A stretch of DNA of 64,000 bases from Variovorax terrae (GCF_022809125.1 NZ_JALGBI010000003.1:434001-498000), one strand, 5' to 3'; positions 33,586-43,800 are shown, counted from the stretch's first letter. A program made the numbers and translations. The notes: generated from the letters alone by a model not told the origin.

Positions 33586-35040
33586 TCAGTTCTTGGCCAG
33601 GTCATCCGTGGGGCGGCTCCAGCCGCCGCCCACGGCGCGGTACAGGGCGATCCAGGCGCCGACGCGCTCGCGCTGCAGCGCGATCCATGCGGTTTCAGCC
33701 TGCAGCGCCAGGCGGCGCGCTTCTTCGAGCTCGAACAGGTTGCCCAGGCCGCCCTGGTAGCGCGCCTGGCTGGCCGCGAGCGAGCTGCGGTAGCCGTCGA
33801 CGGCGTGCTGCGCGTCCTCGGCCCGCGCGCCCGTGCTGTCCAGCCGCACCAGCGCCTCCTCGACCTCGCGCACGGCGGTGCGCACCTTGGCGCGGTAGCT
33901 GTTGACGGCCTCGGTGTAGCGTGCGCGGGCGGCCCCGGTCTGCGCCGCACGTGCGCCGCCGTCGAACAGCGGCAGCGTGAGCGCGAGCGGGCCCAGGGTC
34001 CAGGTCGAGCCCTCCAGCGTGTGCGCGCCGCGGGCGCCGGAGTTGTAGCGTTCGCGGCCGATCGCGCCGGTGAGCGACAGGCTGGGATAGCGGTTGGCCA
34101 GCGACGCCCCCACGTCGGCACTGCTGGCCACCACCTCGCGCTCGGCGGCCAGCATGTCGGGGCGCTGCGCCAGCACCTGGGCCGGCACGTCCGCCACCTG
34201 CAGCGTCGCCGGCTGCGGCAGGGCGGCGCCATCGCCGGCCTGCGCCAGCTGGCGGCGCAGCGCGGGCTCGTCCAGCGCCGCCAGTTCCACCAGCACCTTG
34301 ACGGCCACGTCGCATTCGGCTTGCTGCTGCCGGGCCTGGCTGGCGCCCTGGGCGGCGCTGGCGCGGGCCAGGGCGGCCGACGCGGACGACTCGAAGCCGG
34401 CGCGGGTGCTGAGCTCGGTCAGCCGCGCGGTCTCGGCGCGCGATTGCGCGTCGGCCCGCGCCGTGGCCAGCAACTGCTCGCAGCTGCGGTAGCCGATGTA
34501 CTGGTTGGCCACCTCGGCGGCCACCGACACGCGCGCGTCGTGCCACAGGGCCTGGGCGCCTTCCAGCCGCGCCTGGGCGGCGTTGCGCGCCGCGCGGGCG
34601 TGGCCGAACACGTCGATCTCCCAGCTGAACTGCAGCTGCTGCTGGCTGTCGCTGATGGTGAGCTGGCGCGTGGTGGCAACGTCGTTCTGCCGTGTGGTGT
34701 TGAGCACCGCCTGCGCGCTGGGCAGCAGCGCGGCGCCGGCCGACACGCGGGTGGCGCGGGCCTGCTCGAGGGTGGCGCGCGCCGAGGCGACGTTCGGGCT
34801 GGCGGCCTGGGCGGCCTCGATCAACTGCACCAGCAGCGGGTCGTTGAACTGCTGCCACCACTGGGTCAGGTCTGCCAGCCGGCCGTTGTGCGGCAGCGGC
34901 GCCTGCCACTGCACGGGGGCCGCGGACGGCACGGCGGCGGGCGGCGTGGGCACGGCGCAGGCCGCGAGCCACAGCGGCAGCACCAGCAGGGGCCATCTCC
35001 GCCGGCCGCCCAGGTGGCCAGTTGCACAAACCTTCTTCAT
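33586..35040 (-). CDS. RND outer-membrane factor, NodT/OprM-type lipoprotein
   Basis: A 484-aa TolC-family channel. A lipoprotein signal ends in LWLAAC (lipobox). It is followed by the WWQQFNDPLLVQLIEAA segment and two OEP repeats of long helices (AQAASPNVASARATLEQARA; later AVNSYRAKVRTAVREVEEAL) with FSWEIDVFGHARAARNAAQA. It forms the outer-membrane duct for the pump. First gene of the efflux operon; transcription probably starts in the 173-nt gap 35041-35213, which contains an AT-rich stretch but no operator that I can assign with confidence. Confidence 0.94.
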   Translation of the reverse strand: MKKVCATGHLGGRRRWPLLVLPLWLAACAVPTPPAAVPSAAPVQWQAPLPHNGRLADLTQWWQQFNDPLLVQLIEAAQAASPNVASARATLEQARATRVSAGAALLPSAQAVLNTTRQNDVATTRQLTISDSQQQLQFSWEIDVFGHARAARNAAQARLEGAQALWHDARVSVAAEVANQYIGYRSCEQLLATARADAQSRAETARLTELSTRAGFESSASAALARASAAQGASQARQQQAECDVAVKVLVELAALDEPALRRQLAQAGDGAALPQPATLQVADVPAQVLAQRPDMLAAEREVVASSADVGASLANRYPSLSLTGAIGRERYNSGARGAHTLEGSTWTLGPLALTLPLFDGGARAAQTGAARARYTEAVNSYRAKVRTAVREVEEALVRLDSTGARAEDAQHAVDGYRSSLAASQARYQGGLGNLFELEEARRLALQAETAWIALQRERVGAWIALYRAVGGGWSRPTDDLAKN

Positions 35041-35213
35041 GTCGTTCCCTCGGGGGCGGCGGCACGGTGCAGGCCGCGACGGCGGGCCTGGCCCGGTGAC
35101 CAGCCCGGAGCTGGCGTGACGGCCCGGGCGGGGCGGCCGGCGTGCTCCGATTCTTGCGGGAAATTACAGCATACAAACATGGCGGCGCACGCAAAGGCCG
35201 TGGCCGCCACGGG

Positions 35214-36317
35214 TCATTTGAAGTCGTGCGCCATCTGCTCGGTCATGGGGACCGATTCGCTGGTGCGCACGCATTCGGCGATGTAGCCGGCCAGCGGCGG
35301 CGCGGCGTCGATGCCCTCGGCCAGCAGGCGGCTGTTGTCGAACACGTAGTTGAGTTCGGCGAAGGCGCCGTACAGCATCAGCGCGCGCAGGATCAGCAGG
35401 CGGTTGACCTTGCCCAGGCGCTGCTCGAACAGCGGCACCAGCTCGCGCAGCCGGTCGACCTCGACCTGCTGGTAGCGCGGCGCGATCGGCTCGGTGCCGC
35501 GCGCCGCGGCATAGGCCGCGTCGATCTCGGTGAAGCGGTTGCTGCCCAGGCCGGCCGAGACGTGGTACAGGTCGTGCGCCAGCGTGGGCTTGAGGCACAG
35601 CGAGACCAGCGCGCGCGCACACCAGTCGGCCGGGATGATGTCGATGCGCTCGTCGGGCGCGCAGGTGAAGCGCTCCAGCGCGAACGCCATGCGGAACACC
35701 CAGAAGATGCTGGGCGAGGGCGCGCAGCCCAGCGTGCTGTGGCCGACCACGATGGAGGGCCGCGCCACCACCAGCGGCAGGCCGGGCAGCGCGCGCAGCG
35801 CATGCTCCACCGCCACCTTGGAGCGGGTGTAGGGCACCAGGTGGGTGTCGTCCTGCAGGCCGGCCTCCCACGACTCGTGCACCGGCGAGGCCAGGCCCGG
35901 CCCGCAGCACATGGCGGTGCCCACTTGCAGCCAGCGCGTGAGCTGGGAGCGCGCGATCACCGCGCGTGCCAGCGCCAGCGTACCGTCCACGTTGCTGGCC
36001 CAGATCTTGGGGTTGCTGGAGAAGGTGGCCAGCGCCGCGCAGTGGATCACATGCGTGAGGCCGGCCAGCAGCGGCGATTCGGCGAAGGCGTCGATGCCCG
36101 TGAGGTCGCCGCAGATCACCTGGGCGGGCGTGACCGCCTGCGCCTGGGCGGCCGTGGCGCCAAACCGCAGCAGGTTGTCGCGAAGGCGCTCGCAGCCCTG
36201 CTCGGGGCTGGCGGCGCGCACCAGAAAAATGGTTTGCGGCAGCAGGCCGCGCTGGGCGAGATCGGCCGCAGCCGCCCCCCCTACAAAGCCGGTGCCGCCT
36301 GTCAGCAGGATGCGCAT
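35214..36317 (-). CDS. Thioester-reductase-like NAD(P)-binding protein (extended SDR, NAD_binding_4)
   Basis: A 367-aa extended SDR. LLTGGTGFVGGAAAADLAQR is the cofactor-binding start, then ICGDLTG, HVIHCAALATFSSN, VDGTLALARAV, LQVGTAMCCG, and the intact YTRSK catalytic pair (Tyr163, Lys167). This arrangement resembles the terminal thioester-reductase domains of PKS/NRPS and carboxylic acid reductases, which reduce acyl-S-carrier to aldehyde or alcohol. Its ATG overlaps the ketosynthase stop by 1 nt (TGATG). With the ACP and KS it forms a compact acyl-modifying unit. A role in releasing an ACP-bound chain is inferred. Confidence 0.82.
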   Translation of the reverse strand: MRILLTGGTGFVGGAAAADLAQRGLLPQTIFLVRAASPEQGCERLRDNLLRFGATAAQAQAVTPAQVICGDLTGIDAFAESPLLAGLTHVIHCAALATFSSNPKIWASNVDGTLALARAVIARSQLTRWLQVGTAMCCGPGLASPVHESWEAGLQDDTHLVPYTRSKVAVEHALRALPGLPLVVARPSIVVGHSTLGCAPSPSIFWVFRMAFALERFTCAPDERIDIIPADWCARALVSLCLKPTLAHDLYHVSAGLGSNRFTEIDAAYAAARGTEPIAPRYQQVEVDRLRELVPLFEQRLGKVNRLLILRALMLYGAFAELNYVFDNSRLLAEGIDAAPPLAGYIAECVRTSESVPMTEQMAHDFK

Positions 36318-37567
36318 CAGTCGGTGTCCTGGGAGGAAGGGGCGCGTTTGAAGATCAGCGACACGTTGGAGCCGCCGAACGCAAAGGAATTGGACAGCAC
36401 GTACTCCAGGGAGGCCGTGCGGGGGTGCGCGCTCACATCGAGGCGGGCGCAGCGCTCGTCGCGAGGTTCGGAGCCCAGGGTGGCGGGGATCAGCTGCTGC
36501 TGCAGGCTGGCGACGCAGACCGCGGCCTCCAGCGCGCCGGCGGCGCCCAGCAGGTGGCCGTGCTGCGACTTGGTGGCGCTGACGGGCGGGATCGCCGCGC
36601 CGAACACCTGCTCCAGCGCCTGGGCCTCGGCCACGTCGCCGGCATCGGTGCCGGTGGCGTGGGCGTTGACAGTGCCGATGTCCTGGGGCTGCAGCCCGGC
36701 GTCGTCGAGCGCCTGGCGGATGGCGTACACCTGGCCGGCGGTCTGCGGATGCACCAGCGAGGCGGCGTCGCAACTCGTGCCGTAGCCCACCAGCTCGGCC
36801 AGCGGCCGCGCGCCGCGCGCCATGGCGTGGCGCGGGCTCTCCAGCACGAAGGCGGCGGCGCCCTCGCCGATCACGAGGCCGCTGCGCTTGCTGGAGAACG
36901 GCCGGCAGGCGAGTTCGGCCGATTCCACCGTCTTGCGCGTGCTCAGCACCCGCAGCGCGCCCCAGGCGGCCATCACGCCGGGCGCCAGCATGGCTTCGCT
37001 GCCGCCCACCAGGGCCAGGTCGATGCGGCCGGCGCGCAGCGCCAGCAGGGCTTCGCCCAGGGCCGAGGCCGAGGACGCGCAGGCCACGCTGTAGGTGTGG
37101 TTGGGGCCCTGCAGCTTGTACTGGATGGCCAGTTGCGCCGCGGCCGAATTGCCCATGATGCGCACTACGGTCATGGGGCGCAGCGGCGCGTGGTCCACCA
37201 GCAGCCGGTGATAGCCGGATTCCGTGGTGTGCAGGCCGCCCATGCCGGTGCCCCAGTAGACGCCGGCCCGGCGCGGGTCGACGGCCGGCGCCGCTTGCGC
37301 CCAGGCCTCGCTGGCCGCGCGCAGCGCCAGGGCGCAGGCGCGGTCGGTGCTGACCGATTCGAACTGGCGCAGCTCCTGCTCGGACTCGGCGTTCAGCGAG
37401 GCGATGAAGGCATCCGGCGCGCCGGGGTACTGGAGCCAGCTCTCGGGAACATGGGAAAAGCAGGCGGTGGGCTGCTGCAGGGCGTCGCACAGAGCCTGCC
37501 AGCCGCTGCCTTGCGGACCGATCGTGCCAATGCCCGTGATCCAGGCCGCGGGAGAGGCGCTGCTCAC
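36317..37567 (-). CDS. Beta-ketoacyl-ACP synthase (FabF-like)
   Basis: A 416-aa condensing enzyme. Catalytic Cys163 (YSVACASSASALGEA), His303 (NAHATGTDAGD), Lys333 and His338 (ATKSQHGHLLGAAGAL) are all present, so decarboxylative condensation should be possible. The C-terminal NSFAFGGSNVSLIFKR is typical of KAS II/FabF. The GTG start overlaps the ACP stop (GTGA) and the stop overlaps the reductase start. This looks like a specialised KS, separate from the primary fab locus, which is not in the window. Confidence 0.92.
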   Translation of the reverse strand: MSSASPAAWITGIGTIGPQGSGWQALCDALQQPTACFSHVPESWLQYPGAPDAFIASLNAESEQELRQFESVSTDRACALALRAASEAWAQAAPAVDPRRAGVYWGTGMGGLHTTESGYHRLLVDHAPLRPMTVVRIMGNSAAAQLAIQYKLQGPNHTYSVACASSASALGEALLALRAGRIDLALVGGSEAMLAPGVMAAWGALRVLSTRKTVESAELACRPFSSKRSGLVIGEGAAAFVLESPRHAMARGARPLAELVGYGTSCDAASLVHPQTAGQVYAIRQALDDAGLQPQDIGTVNAHATGTDAGDVAEAQALEQVFGAAIPPVSATKSQHGHLLGAAGALEAAVCVASLQQQLIPATLGSEPRDERCARLDVSAHPRTASLEYVLSNSFAFGGSNVSLIFKRAPSSQDTD

Positions 37568-37806
37568 GATGCGGCGCGGCTGCTGTCGATCAGGGTGACG
37601 ATCTCGCCAACGGTGGCGGGTACGGCGTCAGGCGCGACATTGCCCAGGTCGACGCCGAATTCTTCTTCGATGGAGAAGAGCAGTTCGGCCACGGCCAGTG
37701 AATCCAGCCCCACGTCGGCCAGCCCGGTCTCGGGCGTGACGGCGCTGGTGTCCAGATGGTGTTGGGTGTTGATGAGCTGAATCAGTCGCTCAAAGGTGTT
37801 AGCCAA
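37564..37806 (-). CDS. Acyl carrier protein
   Basis: An 80-aa acidic helical carrier. The phosphopantetheine site is GLDSLAVAELL (Ser36). IEEEFGVDLGNVAPDAV and TVGEIVTLID match helices II-III. A TTG start (LANTFERL) is chosen from domain length and the purine-rich GAGAGA upstream; no ATG fits. It is the first gene of the ACP-KS-reductase unit. Two TGTAAAG direct repeats lie upstream. It is distinct from a housekeeping AcpP in lacking the typical N-terminal sequence and genomic context. Confidence 0.88.
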   Translation of the reverse strand: MANTFERLIQLINTQHHLDTSAVTPETGLADVGLDSLAVAELLFSIEEEFGVDLGNVAPDAVPATVGEIVTLIDSSRAAS

Positions 37807-37837
37807 GAAAAATCTCTCATTCGACGGGAGCCATACT

Positions 37838-37855
37838 GTAAAGGAAATGTAAAGG
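37838..37855 (-). promoter_or_regulatory. Direct repeat TGTAAAG-N4-TGTAAAG upstream of the ACP-KS-reductase cluster
   Basis: Two identical 7-mers at 37838-37844 and 37849-37855, one helical turn apart (11 bp). This is the layout of OmpR/PhoB-type response-regulator sites. They lie 32-49 nt before the ACP start. Confidence 0.55.
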
Positions 37856-37940
37856 CGCAGTGTCGAACACGCATCCGTAGTTTGCCGTACAAGCATGACC
37901 GCCACCTGACCAAGGCGGGCCGGCTGGCCGCCGCAGCCGG

Positions 37941-40778
37941 TCAGCCGAACACGGCGGCCCAGAGGGCCAGCACGGCCTCGCGCTCGGCCTGCAGGGCCGG
38001 CGGCTCGACCTGGGTCGGCTCCTCGTTCAGGCGCGCCTGGTGCTGCACCCGGCGCAGTTCGCGGTAGGCGCTGGCCGCCGCCTGGCCCACGCCGGCGGGC
38101 AGCAGGCCCTGCTCCTCCGAGCGCAGCAGCAGCGCGATGTTGCCGACGTTGTCGATCAGCTCCGGGTGGCGGGCGGACTGCGACAGCACCAGGAACTGCA
38201 CCGCGAACTCGGCGTCCACCATGCCGCCGGGGCTGTGCTTGACGTCGAACCGGTCGTCCTTGACGGGCCGCGCGGCCCGCACCTTGTCGCGCATCGCGAC
38301 GATCTCGCCGCGCAGGGCGGCCACGTCGCGCGGCGCGGTGATGACGGCCCGGCGCACGGCGTCGAAGCGCTCGCGCAGCGACTGCCCGGCGCCGGGCGCG
38401 GGGGCTTCCGCTCCGCCCAGCACGAAGCGCGCGCGCGTCATGGCCTGATGCTCCCAGGTCCAGGCGGTATTGCTGCCGCGTTGCTGCTGGTAGTTGGCGT
38501 AGGCCTGGAAGGTGGTGATCAGCAGGCCGGAGTTGCCGTTGGGCCGCAGCGCGGTGTCGATCTCGAACAGGTCGCCCTCGGCGGTCTTGACCGTGAGCCA
38601 GTTGATCAGCTTGCGCACGAAGGCGGCATAGACCTCGGGCGCGCGCTCGTCCTCGTCCTCGTAGACGAACACGATGTCCAGGTCGCTGCCGTAGCCGAGC
38701 TCCTTGCCGCCGAGCTTGCCGTAGCCGATGATGGCGAAGCGGGGCTCGTCATGATGCTTGCTCTTCAGGCGCTGCCAGCACCAGCGCGCCGTGACGCGCA
38801 GCACGGCATCGGCCAGCGCGCTCAGGTCGTCGGCCACCTGCTCGACGCTGAGGCGGCCCTCGACGTCGCGCGACAGAGTACGGAACACCTCGGCGTGGTG
38901 GGCGCGGCGCAGCAGGTTGAGCAGGGTTTCGTCGTCGTCCTCGCCGGTGGACTTCAGCGCGCCGCGGCGCTGTTCGAGCTCGCGCTCGAAGTCGGCCGCG
39001 ACGAAGCGCTCAGACAGCATGGCATCGCTGGCCAGCTCGTCGATCACGCCGGGGTGCAGCAGCAGGTAGCGCGCCGGCCAGCGGGCCGCGCCCAGCAGGC
39101 GCAGCAGGCGCAGGTGCACGGAGGGCCGCTCCAGCAGCAGGGCCAGGTAGCTTTCGCGCCGCAGCAGCGGCTCGATCCAGTCGGCCAGGCGCACCGCTGC
39201 GTCTTCGCTGACCTTGCCTTCGCGCAGCCACTGCGCGGTGCGCTGGACCAGCCGCGCCAGGCGTGCGCGCGCATCCTCGCGCAAGGCCCGCACGCGCGGA
39301 TGTTCGCGCCACAGCAGCACGCGGTCGCGGAACTGGCCGGGCAGTTGCTCCAGCAGGTCGTCGAGCTCCGGCGCGGCGGCCCGGCCGCCCTTCGGGCCGT
39401 TGCAGCCGCAGCTCTTCTTGCAGTCCGGGTCGGTGGCCGGCGTGCCGTTGCCCAGCAGGGTGTCGAACTCCTGCGCCACGAACTCGCGGTGCGCATCGAG
39501 CTCGTGCAGGAAGGCGCAGCAATCGGCATAGCCCATGGCCTGCGCGATCCAGGCCAGGTCGTCGTCCTGCGTGGGCAGGACATGGGTCTGCTGGTCGTCC
39601 AGGTACTGGATGCGGTGCTCCACGCGGCGCAGGAATTCATAGGCCCGGGCTAGCGCCTGCGCCGTATCCTGCGGCATGAGGCCGGCCCGCGCCAGGCGCT
39701 GCAGCGCATCCAGCGTGGGGCGGGTGCGCAGCTCGGGGAACTGGCCGCCGCGCACCACCTGCAGCAGCTGCACGATGAACTCGATCTCGCGGATGCCGCC
39801 GCGCGACAGCTTGACATCGTTGGCACGCTCGGGACGGCCCGCGCTGCGGCGCGAGGCGTGCTCGCGGATCTGCCGGTGCAGCGTGCGCAGCGCGTCGAAC
39901 ACGTTGTAGTCGAGATAACGCCTGAACACGAAGGGCAGCACCGCGCCGCGCAGGGCCTGCGCCGAACCGGCCACGCAGGCCAGCGGCGCCACCACCCGGC
40001 TCTTGAGCCAGGCGAAGCGCTCCCACTCGCGGCCCTGCACCTGGAAATATTCTTCCAGCGCTCCCAGGGACACCGCCGGCGGCCCGGAGTTGCCATGGGG
40101 CCGCAGCGCCAGGTCGACGCGGAACACGAAGCCATGCTCGGTGGTGTCGCCGATCAGGCCGTAGATGATCCGCACGGCCTTGGCGAAGTATTCATGGTTG
40201 GAGATGCGGCCGCGGCCGTCGGCCGTGCCCGCGGTGTCCCCGCCGTGGTCGTAGACATAGATCAGGTCGATGTCGCTGGACACGTTGAGCTCGCGCGCAC
40301 CGAGCTTGCCCATGCCGACCACCCACAGCTGGGCCCGTTCGCCCTCCGGCGTGCGCGGCGCGCCATGTTGGGCGTCGAGCTCCTGCCAGGCCTGGGTGCA
40401 GGCCACGTCGAGCGCGAACTCGGCCAATTCGGTGACGGCGCGGGTCACGACCTGCAGCGAGGCCTGCGCATCGCAGTCCAGATGGATCAGCCGCTCCATC
40501 ACGAGCTGGCGCAGGATGCGCAGGGCGGTGCCGGCATCGGCGACGTCCCGGCGCAGCGCCTGGAAAGCCTGTTCCAGGGTGGCGCGCACCGGCGCTCCTT
40601 CGGGCAGCAAGGGCAGCTGCGCGCCATAGCGGCGGCGCAGCCGCTGGGCGAAGCGCGAATGGGAGGAAAGCGGTTGGTCTGCCGGCGCCGGGGACGCGGG
40701 ATCGGACGTGGCGAGGGCCGCGCCGTTTAACAAAACTTCACTGTTCTGCTCAAAGCCCTCGGGACCACTGCGGGTCAT
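37941..40778 (-). CDS. glnE: Bifunctional glutamine synthetase adenylyltransferase/deadenylase GlnE
   Basis: A 945-aa enzyme that attaches and removes AMP on glutamine synthetase in response to PII. Two nucleotidyltransferase halves are seen: GKLGARELNVSSDIDLIYVY in the N-terminal half, and GKLGGKELGYGSDLDIVFVY in the C-terminal half, each with the paired metal Asp. A Cys-rich insert (Cys453, Cys457, Cys459) lies between them. ATG 40778 has AGGA 6 nt upstream; the longer open frame to 41021 overlaps the divergent gene and is rejected. It is divergent from yhdP with a 25-nt gap, so their promoters must overlap coding sequence or each other. Confidence 0.95.
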   Translation of the reverse strand: MTRSGPEGFEQNSEVLLNGAALATSDPASPAPADQPLSSHSRFAQRLRRRYGAQLPLLPEGAPVRATLEQAFQALRRDVADAGTALRILRQLVMERLIHLDCDAQASLQVVTRAVTELAEFALDVACTQAWQELDAQHGAPRTPEGERAQLWVVGMGKLGARELNVSSDIDLIYVYDHGGDTAGTADGRGRISNHEYFAKAVRIIYGLIGDTTEHGFVFRVDLALRPHGNSGPPAVSLGALEEYFQVQGREWERFAWLKSRVVAPLACVAGSAQALRGAVLPFVFRRYLDYNVFDALRTLHRQIREHASRRSAGRPERANDVKLSRGGIREIEFIVQLLQVVRGGQFPELRTRPTLDALQRLARAGLMPQDTAQALARAYEFLRRVEHRIQYLDDQQTHVLPTQDDDLAWIAQAMGYADCCAFLHELDAHREFVAQEFDTLLGNGTPATDPDCKKSCGCNGPKGGRAAAPELDDLLEQLPGQFRDRVLLWREHPRVRALREDARARLARLVQRTAQWLREGKVSEDAAVRLADWIEPLLRRESYLALLLERPSVHLRLLRLLGAARWPARYLLLHPGVIDELASDAMLSERFVAADFERELEQRRGALKSTGEDDDETLLNLLRRAHHAEVFRTLSRDVEGRLSVEQVADDLSALADAVLRVTARWCWQRLKSKHHDEPRFAIIGYGKLGGKELGYGSDLDIVFVYEDEDERAPEVYAAFVRKLINWLTVKTAEGDLFEIDTALRPNGNSGLLITTFQAYANYQQQRGSNTAWTWEHQAMTRARFVLGGAEAPAPGAGQSLRERFDAVRRAVITAPRDVAALRGEIVAMRDKVRAARPVKDDRFDVKHSPGGMVDAEFAVQFLVLSQSARHPELIDNVGNIALLLRSEEQGLLPAGVGQAAASAYRELRRVQHQARLNEEPTQVEPPALQAEREAVLALWAAVFG

Positions 40779-40803
40779 AATTCCTGTCACATCCAAGTAC
40801 ACA

Positions 40804-43800
40804 ATGAATGAATCGACGCCGCACCCCTCACGCATGCTGAAGGCGTCCGCCGCTGCCGCGCAATGGCTATTGTGGCTGCTGCTGGGCGCAGGGCTGCTGT
40901 TCGCAGTGGCCTGGGGGGCGCTCCATGGCTGGATTGTGCCGCGAATCGGCGAACTTCGCCCAAGACTGGAAATCGAGGCGACGCGGGTGCTGGGCGTGCC
41001 AGTGCGCATCGGCGCGATCACGGCGCAGTCGGCGGGGCTGATCCCGGCGTTCGAACTGCGCGACGTGGCCCTGCTCGACCCGCAGGGGCGCGAAGCCCTG
41101 AAGCTGCCGCGCGTGCTGGCGGCGCTCTCGCCGCGCTCGATGTGGCGCCTCGGCTTCGAGCAGCTCTACATCGACCGTCCCGAACTGGACATCCGCCGGG
41201 CGGCCGACGGCCGGGTCTGGGTGGCGGGGCTGGACCTGTCCCTCGGCAGCCGCGACGACGGCCGCGCCGCCGACTGGTTCTTTTCCCAGACCGAGTTCGT
41301 GATCCATGGCGGCACTGTGCGCTGGACCGACGAGCAGCGCGCCGCGCCGCCGCTGACCTTGAGCCAGGTCGATTTCGTGATGCGCAACAGTGCGAGGCGC
41401 CACAACCTGCGGCTCGACGCCACCCCGCCGGCCGGCTGGGGAGAACGCTTCAGCCTGGTCGGCCTGTTCCGCCAGCCGCTGCTGTCGGGGCACGAGGGGC
41501 GCTGGCAGGACTGGGATGGACAGGTCTATGCCGACTTCGCCCGCGTCGATGTCTCCCAGCTGCGGCGCTATGCCGACCTCGGCCTGATCGAGGTCAGCGA
41601 GGGCGATGGCGCCCTGCGCGCCTGGACCCAGGTCAGCAAGGGGCGGCTGGACGGCGGCACGGCCGACGTGGCCTTGAATGAGGTGAACGTCAGGCTCGGC
41701 CCGCAACTGGAGCCGCTGGCCCTGACCTCGGTGGTGGGGCGCTTCAGCGGGCGCCTGCTGGCCACCGGCTTCGAGTTCTCGACCGAGGGGCTGCAGTTCC
41801 AGACCCAGGAGGGCCTGCGCTGGCCCGGCGGCAATGTGGCGGCGTCCTATCTGCAGGGCGAAGGCCGGGTGGCGGCGCAGGGGCAGCTCCGCGCCGACAA
41901 GCTCGACCTGGCCGCCATTTCCCAGATCGCCCATCGCCTGCCGCTGGGCACGGCCACCCATGCGGCGCTGACGGCTTATGCGCCCAAGGGCCTGGTGGAG
42001 ACGGTGCAGGCGAGCTGGGAAGGCTCGCTGGACGCGCCGGACAAGTTCACGGCCAAGGGCCGCGCGAGCCAGCTCGAACTGGCCGCCCGGCCGGCCGATT
42101 CGGTTCCCGGCACCACCGCAACCCATGAGGCGGCCGGTATTCCCGGGGTGCGCGGCGCCAGCATCGATTTCGATCTGACCCAGGCCGGCGGCAAGCTCAG
42201 GCTGGCGATCCAGAGCGGCGCGCTGGTGTTGCCGGGCGTGTTCGACGACCCGGTGGTGCCGTTCGACCAGTTGTCGACCGACGCCCAATGGCAGGTCCGC
42301 GACGGGCAGATCAACGCCACGGTGTCGAACCTGAAGTTCGCCAATGCGGATGCGCAGGGCGAGGCCCAGCTCAGCTGGCGCACCAGCGACCCGGCCCGCA
42401 GCGCGAGCCGCTCGCGCTTTCCCGGCGTGCTCGATCTGCAGGGCACGCTCAGCCGCGCGGAGGGTGCGCGGGTGCACCGCTACCTGCCCTCGGCGCTGCC
42501 GCTGGCGGTGCGCGACTATGTGCGCGCCGCCGTCGTGCAGGGCAAGGCCTCGGGCGTCAAGTTCCGCGTCAAGGGCGACCTGCACGAGCTGCCGTTCACC
42601 GATCCCAAGCGCGGGGAGTTCCGCATTTCGGCCAACGTGCAGGACACCACGTTCGCCTTCGCGCCCAGCACCCTGGCGAGCCAATACAGCGCCACCTGGC
42701 CGGCGCTGACGCAGCTGTCGGGCGAGCTGGTGTTCGAGCGCGCCACGATGCAGATCAACGGCGCCACGGGCCGGTTCACGGGCGCGCCCGGCCTGCAGAT
42801 CACCCGGGCCGATGCGCGCATTCCCGATCTGGAGCATGCCACCACGGTGGTGGTCAACGCGCAGGTGCAGGGCTCGCTGGGCGATGCCCTGGGCGTGGTG
42901 GCGGCCTCGCCGCTGTCGGCCATGACCGGCCATGCGCTCGACCGCGCCACGGCCACCGGCAACGCCGATGTGAAGCTGCTGCTGACGCTGCCGGTGCACG
43001 CCATCCAGCAGTCGAAGGTGCAGGGCAGCGTCACGCTGGCCGGCAACGACCTGCAGATCACCCCCGCCAGCCCGGTGCTGTCGCGCGCGCGCGGGGTCGT
43101 GGTTTTTTCAGAGAGCGGCTTCTCGCTCAGTGGCGCGCAGGCGCGCGTGCTCGGCGGCGACATGCGCGTGGAGGGCGGCATGCGCGCCGCGCCGGCAGCA
43201 GCCGGGGCGGCCGGCGCCGAGGCGCTGACCCAGTTCCGTGCCCAGGGGGTGGCGACGGCCGAGGGCCTGCGCCAGGCGCGCGAACTGGGCTTCCTGTCGC
43301 GCCTGGCGCAAAACGCCAGCGGCAGCGCGGCCTATGTCGCGACGCTCGGGTTCCGGCGCGGCGTGGCGGAACTGTCCATCTCCAGCAACCTGCAGGGGCT
43401 GGGGCTCAACCTGCCGCAACCCCTGAACAAGAGCGCTGATGCGGCCCTGCCGCTGCGCTACGAGAACACGCTGGTGCGCGAATCGCTGCAGCCGGGCCCG
43501 AACGGCCAGCCGCGGCTGCAGGACCAGCTGCTGCTCGACCTGGGGCGCGTGGCCTCCATCGCCTATGTGCGCGACCTCAGCAGCGGGCCGGAAGCCCGCG
43601 TGATCCGCGGCGGCATCGGCGTGGGGCTGGCCGCGGGCGAGTCGGCGCCCATGCCCGAGGACGGCGTGGTGGCCAACATCAACCTCGCCAGCGTGGACCT
43701 GGATGCCTGGGAGGCCCTGCTGTCCGGTGCGGCCGGCACCAGCGTCGCGGGCGGCACCGCGTCCGCGGCGGCGGCCGGCCCCAGCGCCGCGCTGGGCTAT

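Noticed and set aside
36318..37490. A 758-codon frame joining the thioester-reductase-like gene to sequence inside the ketosynthase gene
   Set aside because: The upstream part is a shadow of the ketosynthase; MRILLTGGTGFVGG at 36317 is a clean Rossmann start coupled to the previous stop.
37807..37905. N-terminal extension of the ACP gene to an upstream ATG
   Set aside because: The extra 33 residues do not resemble ACP and cover the TGTAAAG repeats. The TTG start gives normal ACP length.
40779..41021. Longer GlnE start inside the yhdP gene
   Set aside because: It would overlap the divergent gene and add a Ser/Pro-rich segment foreign to GlnE. ATG 40778 has a ribosome site.
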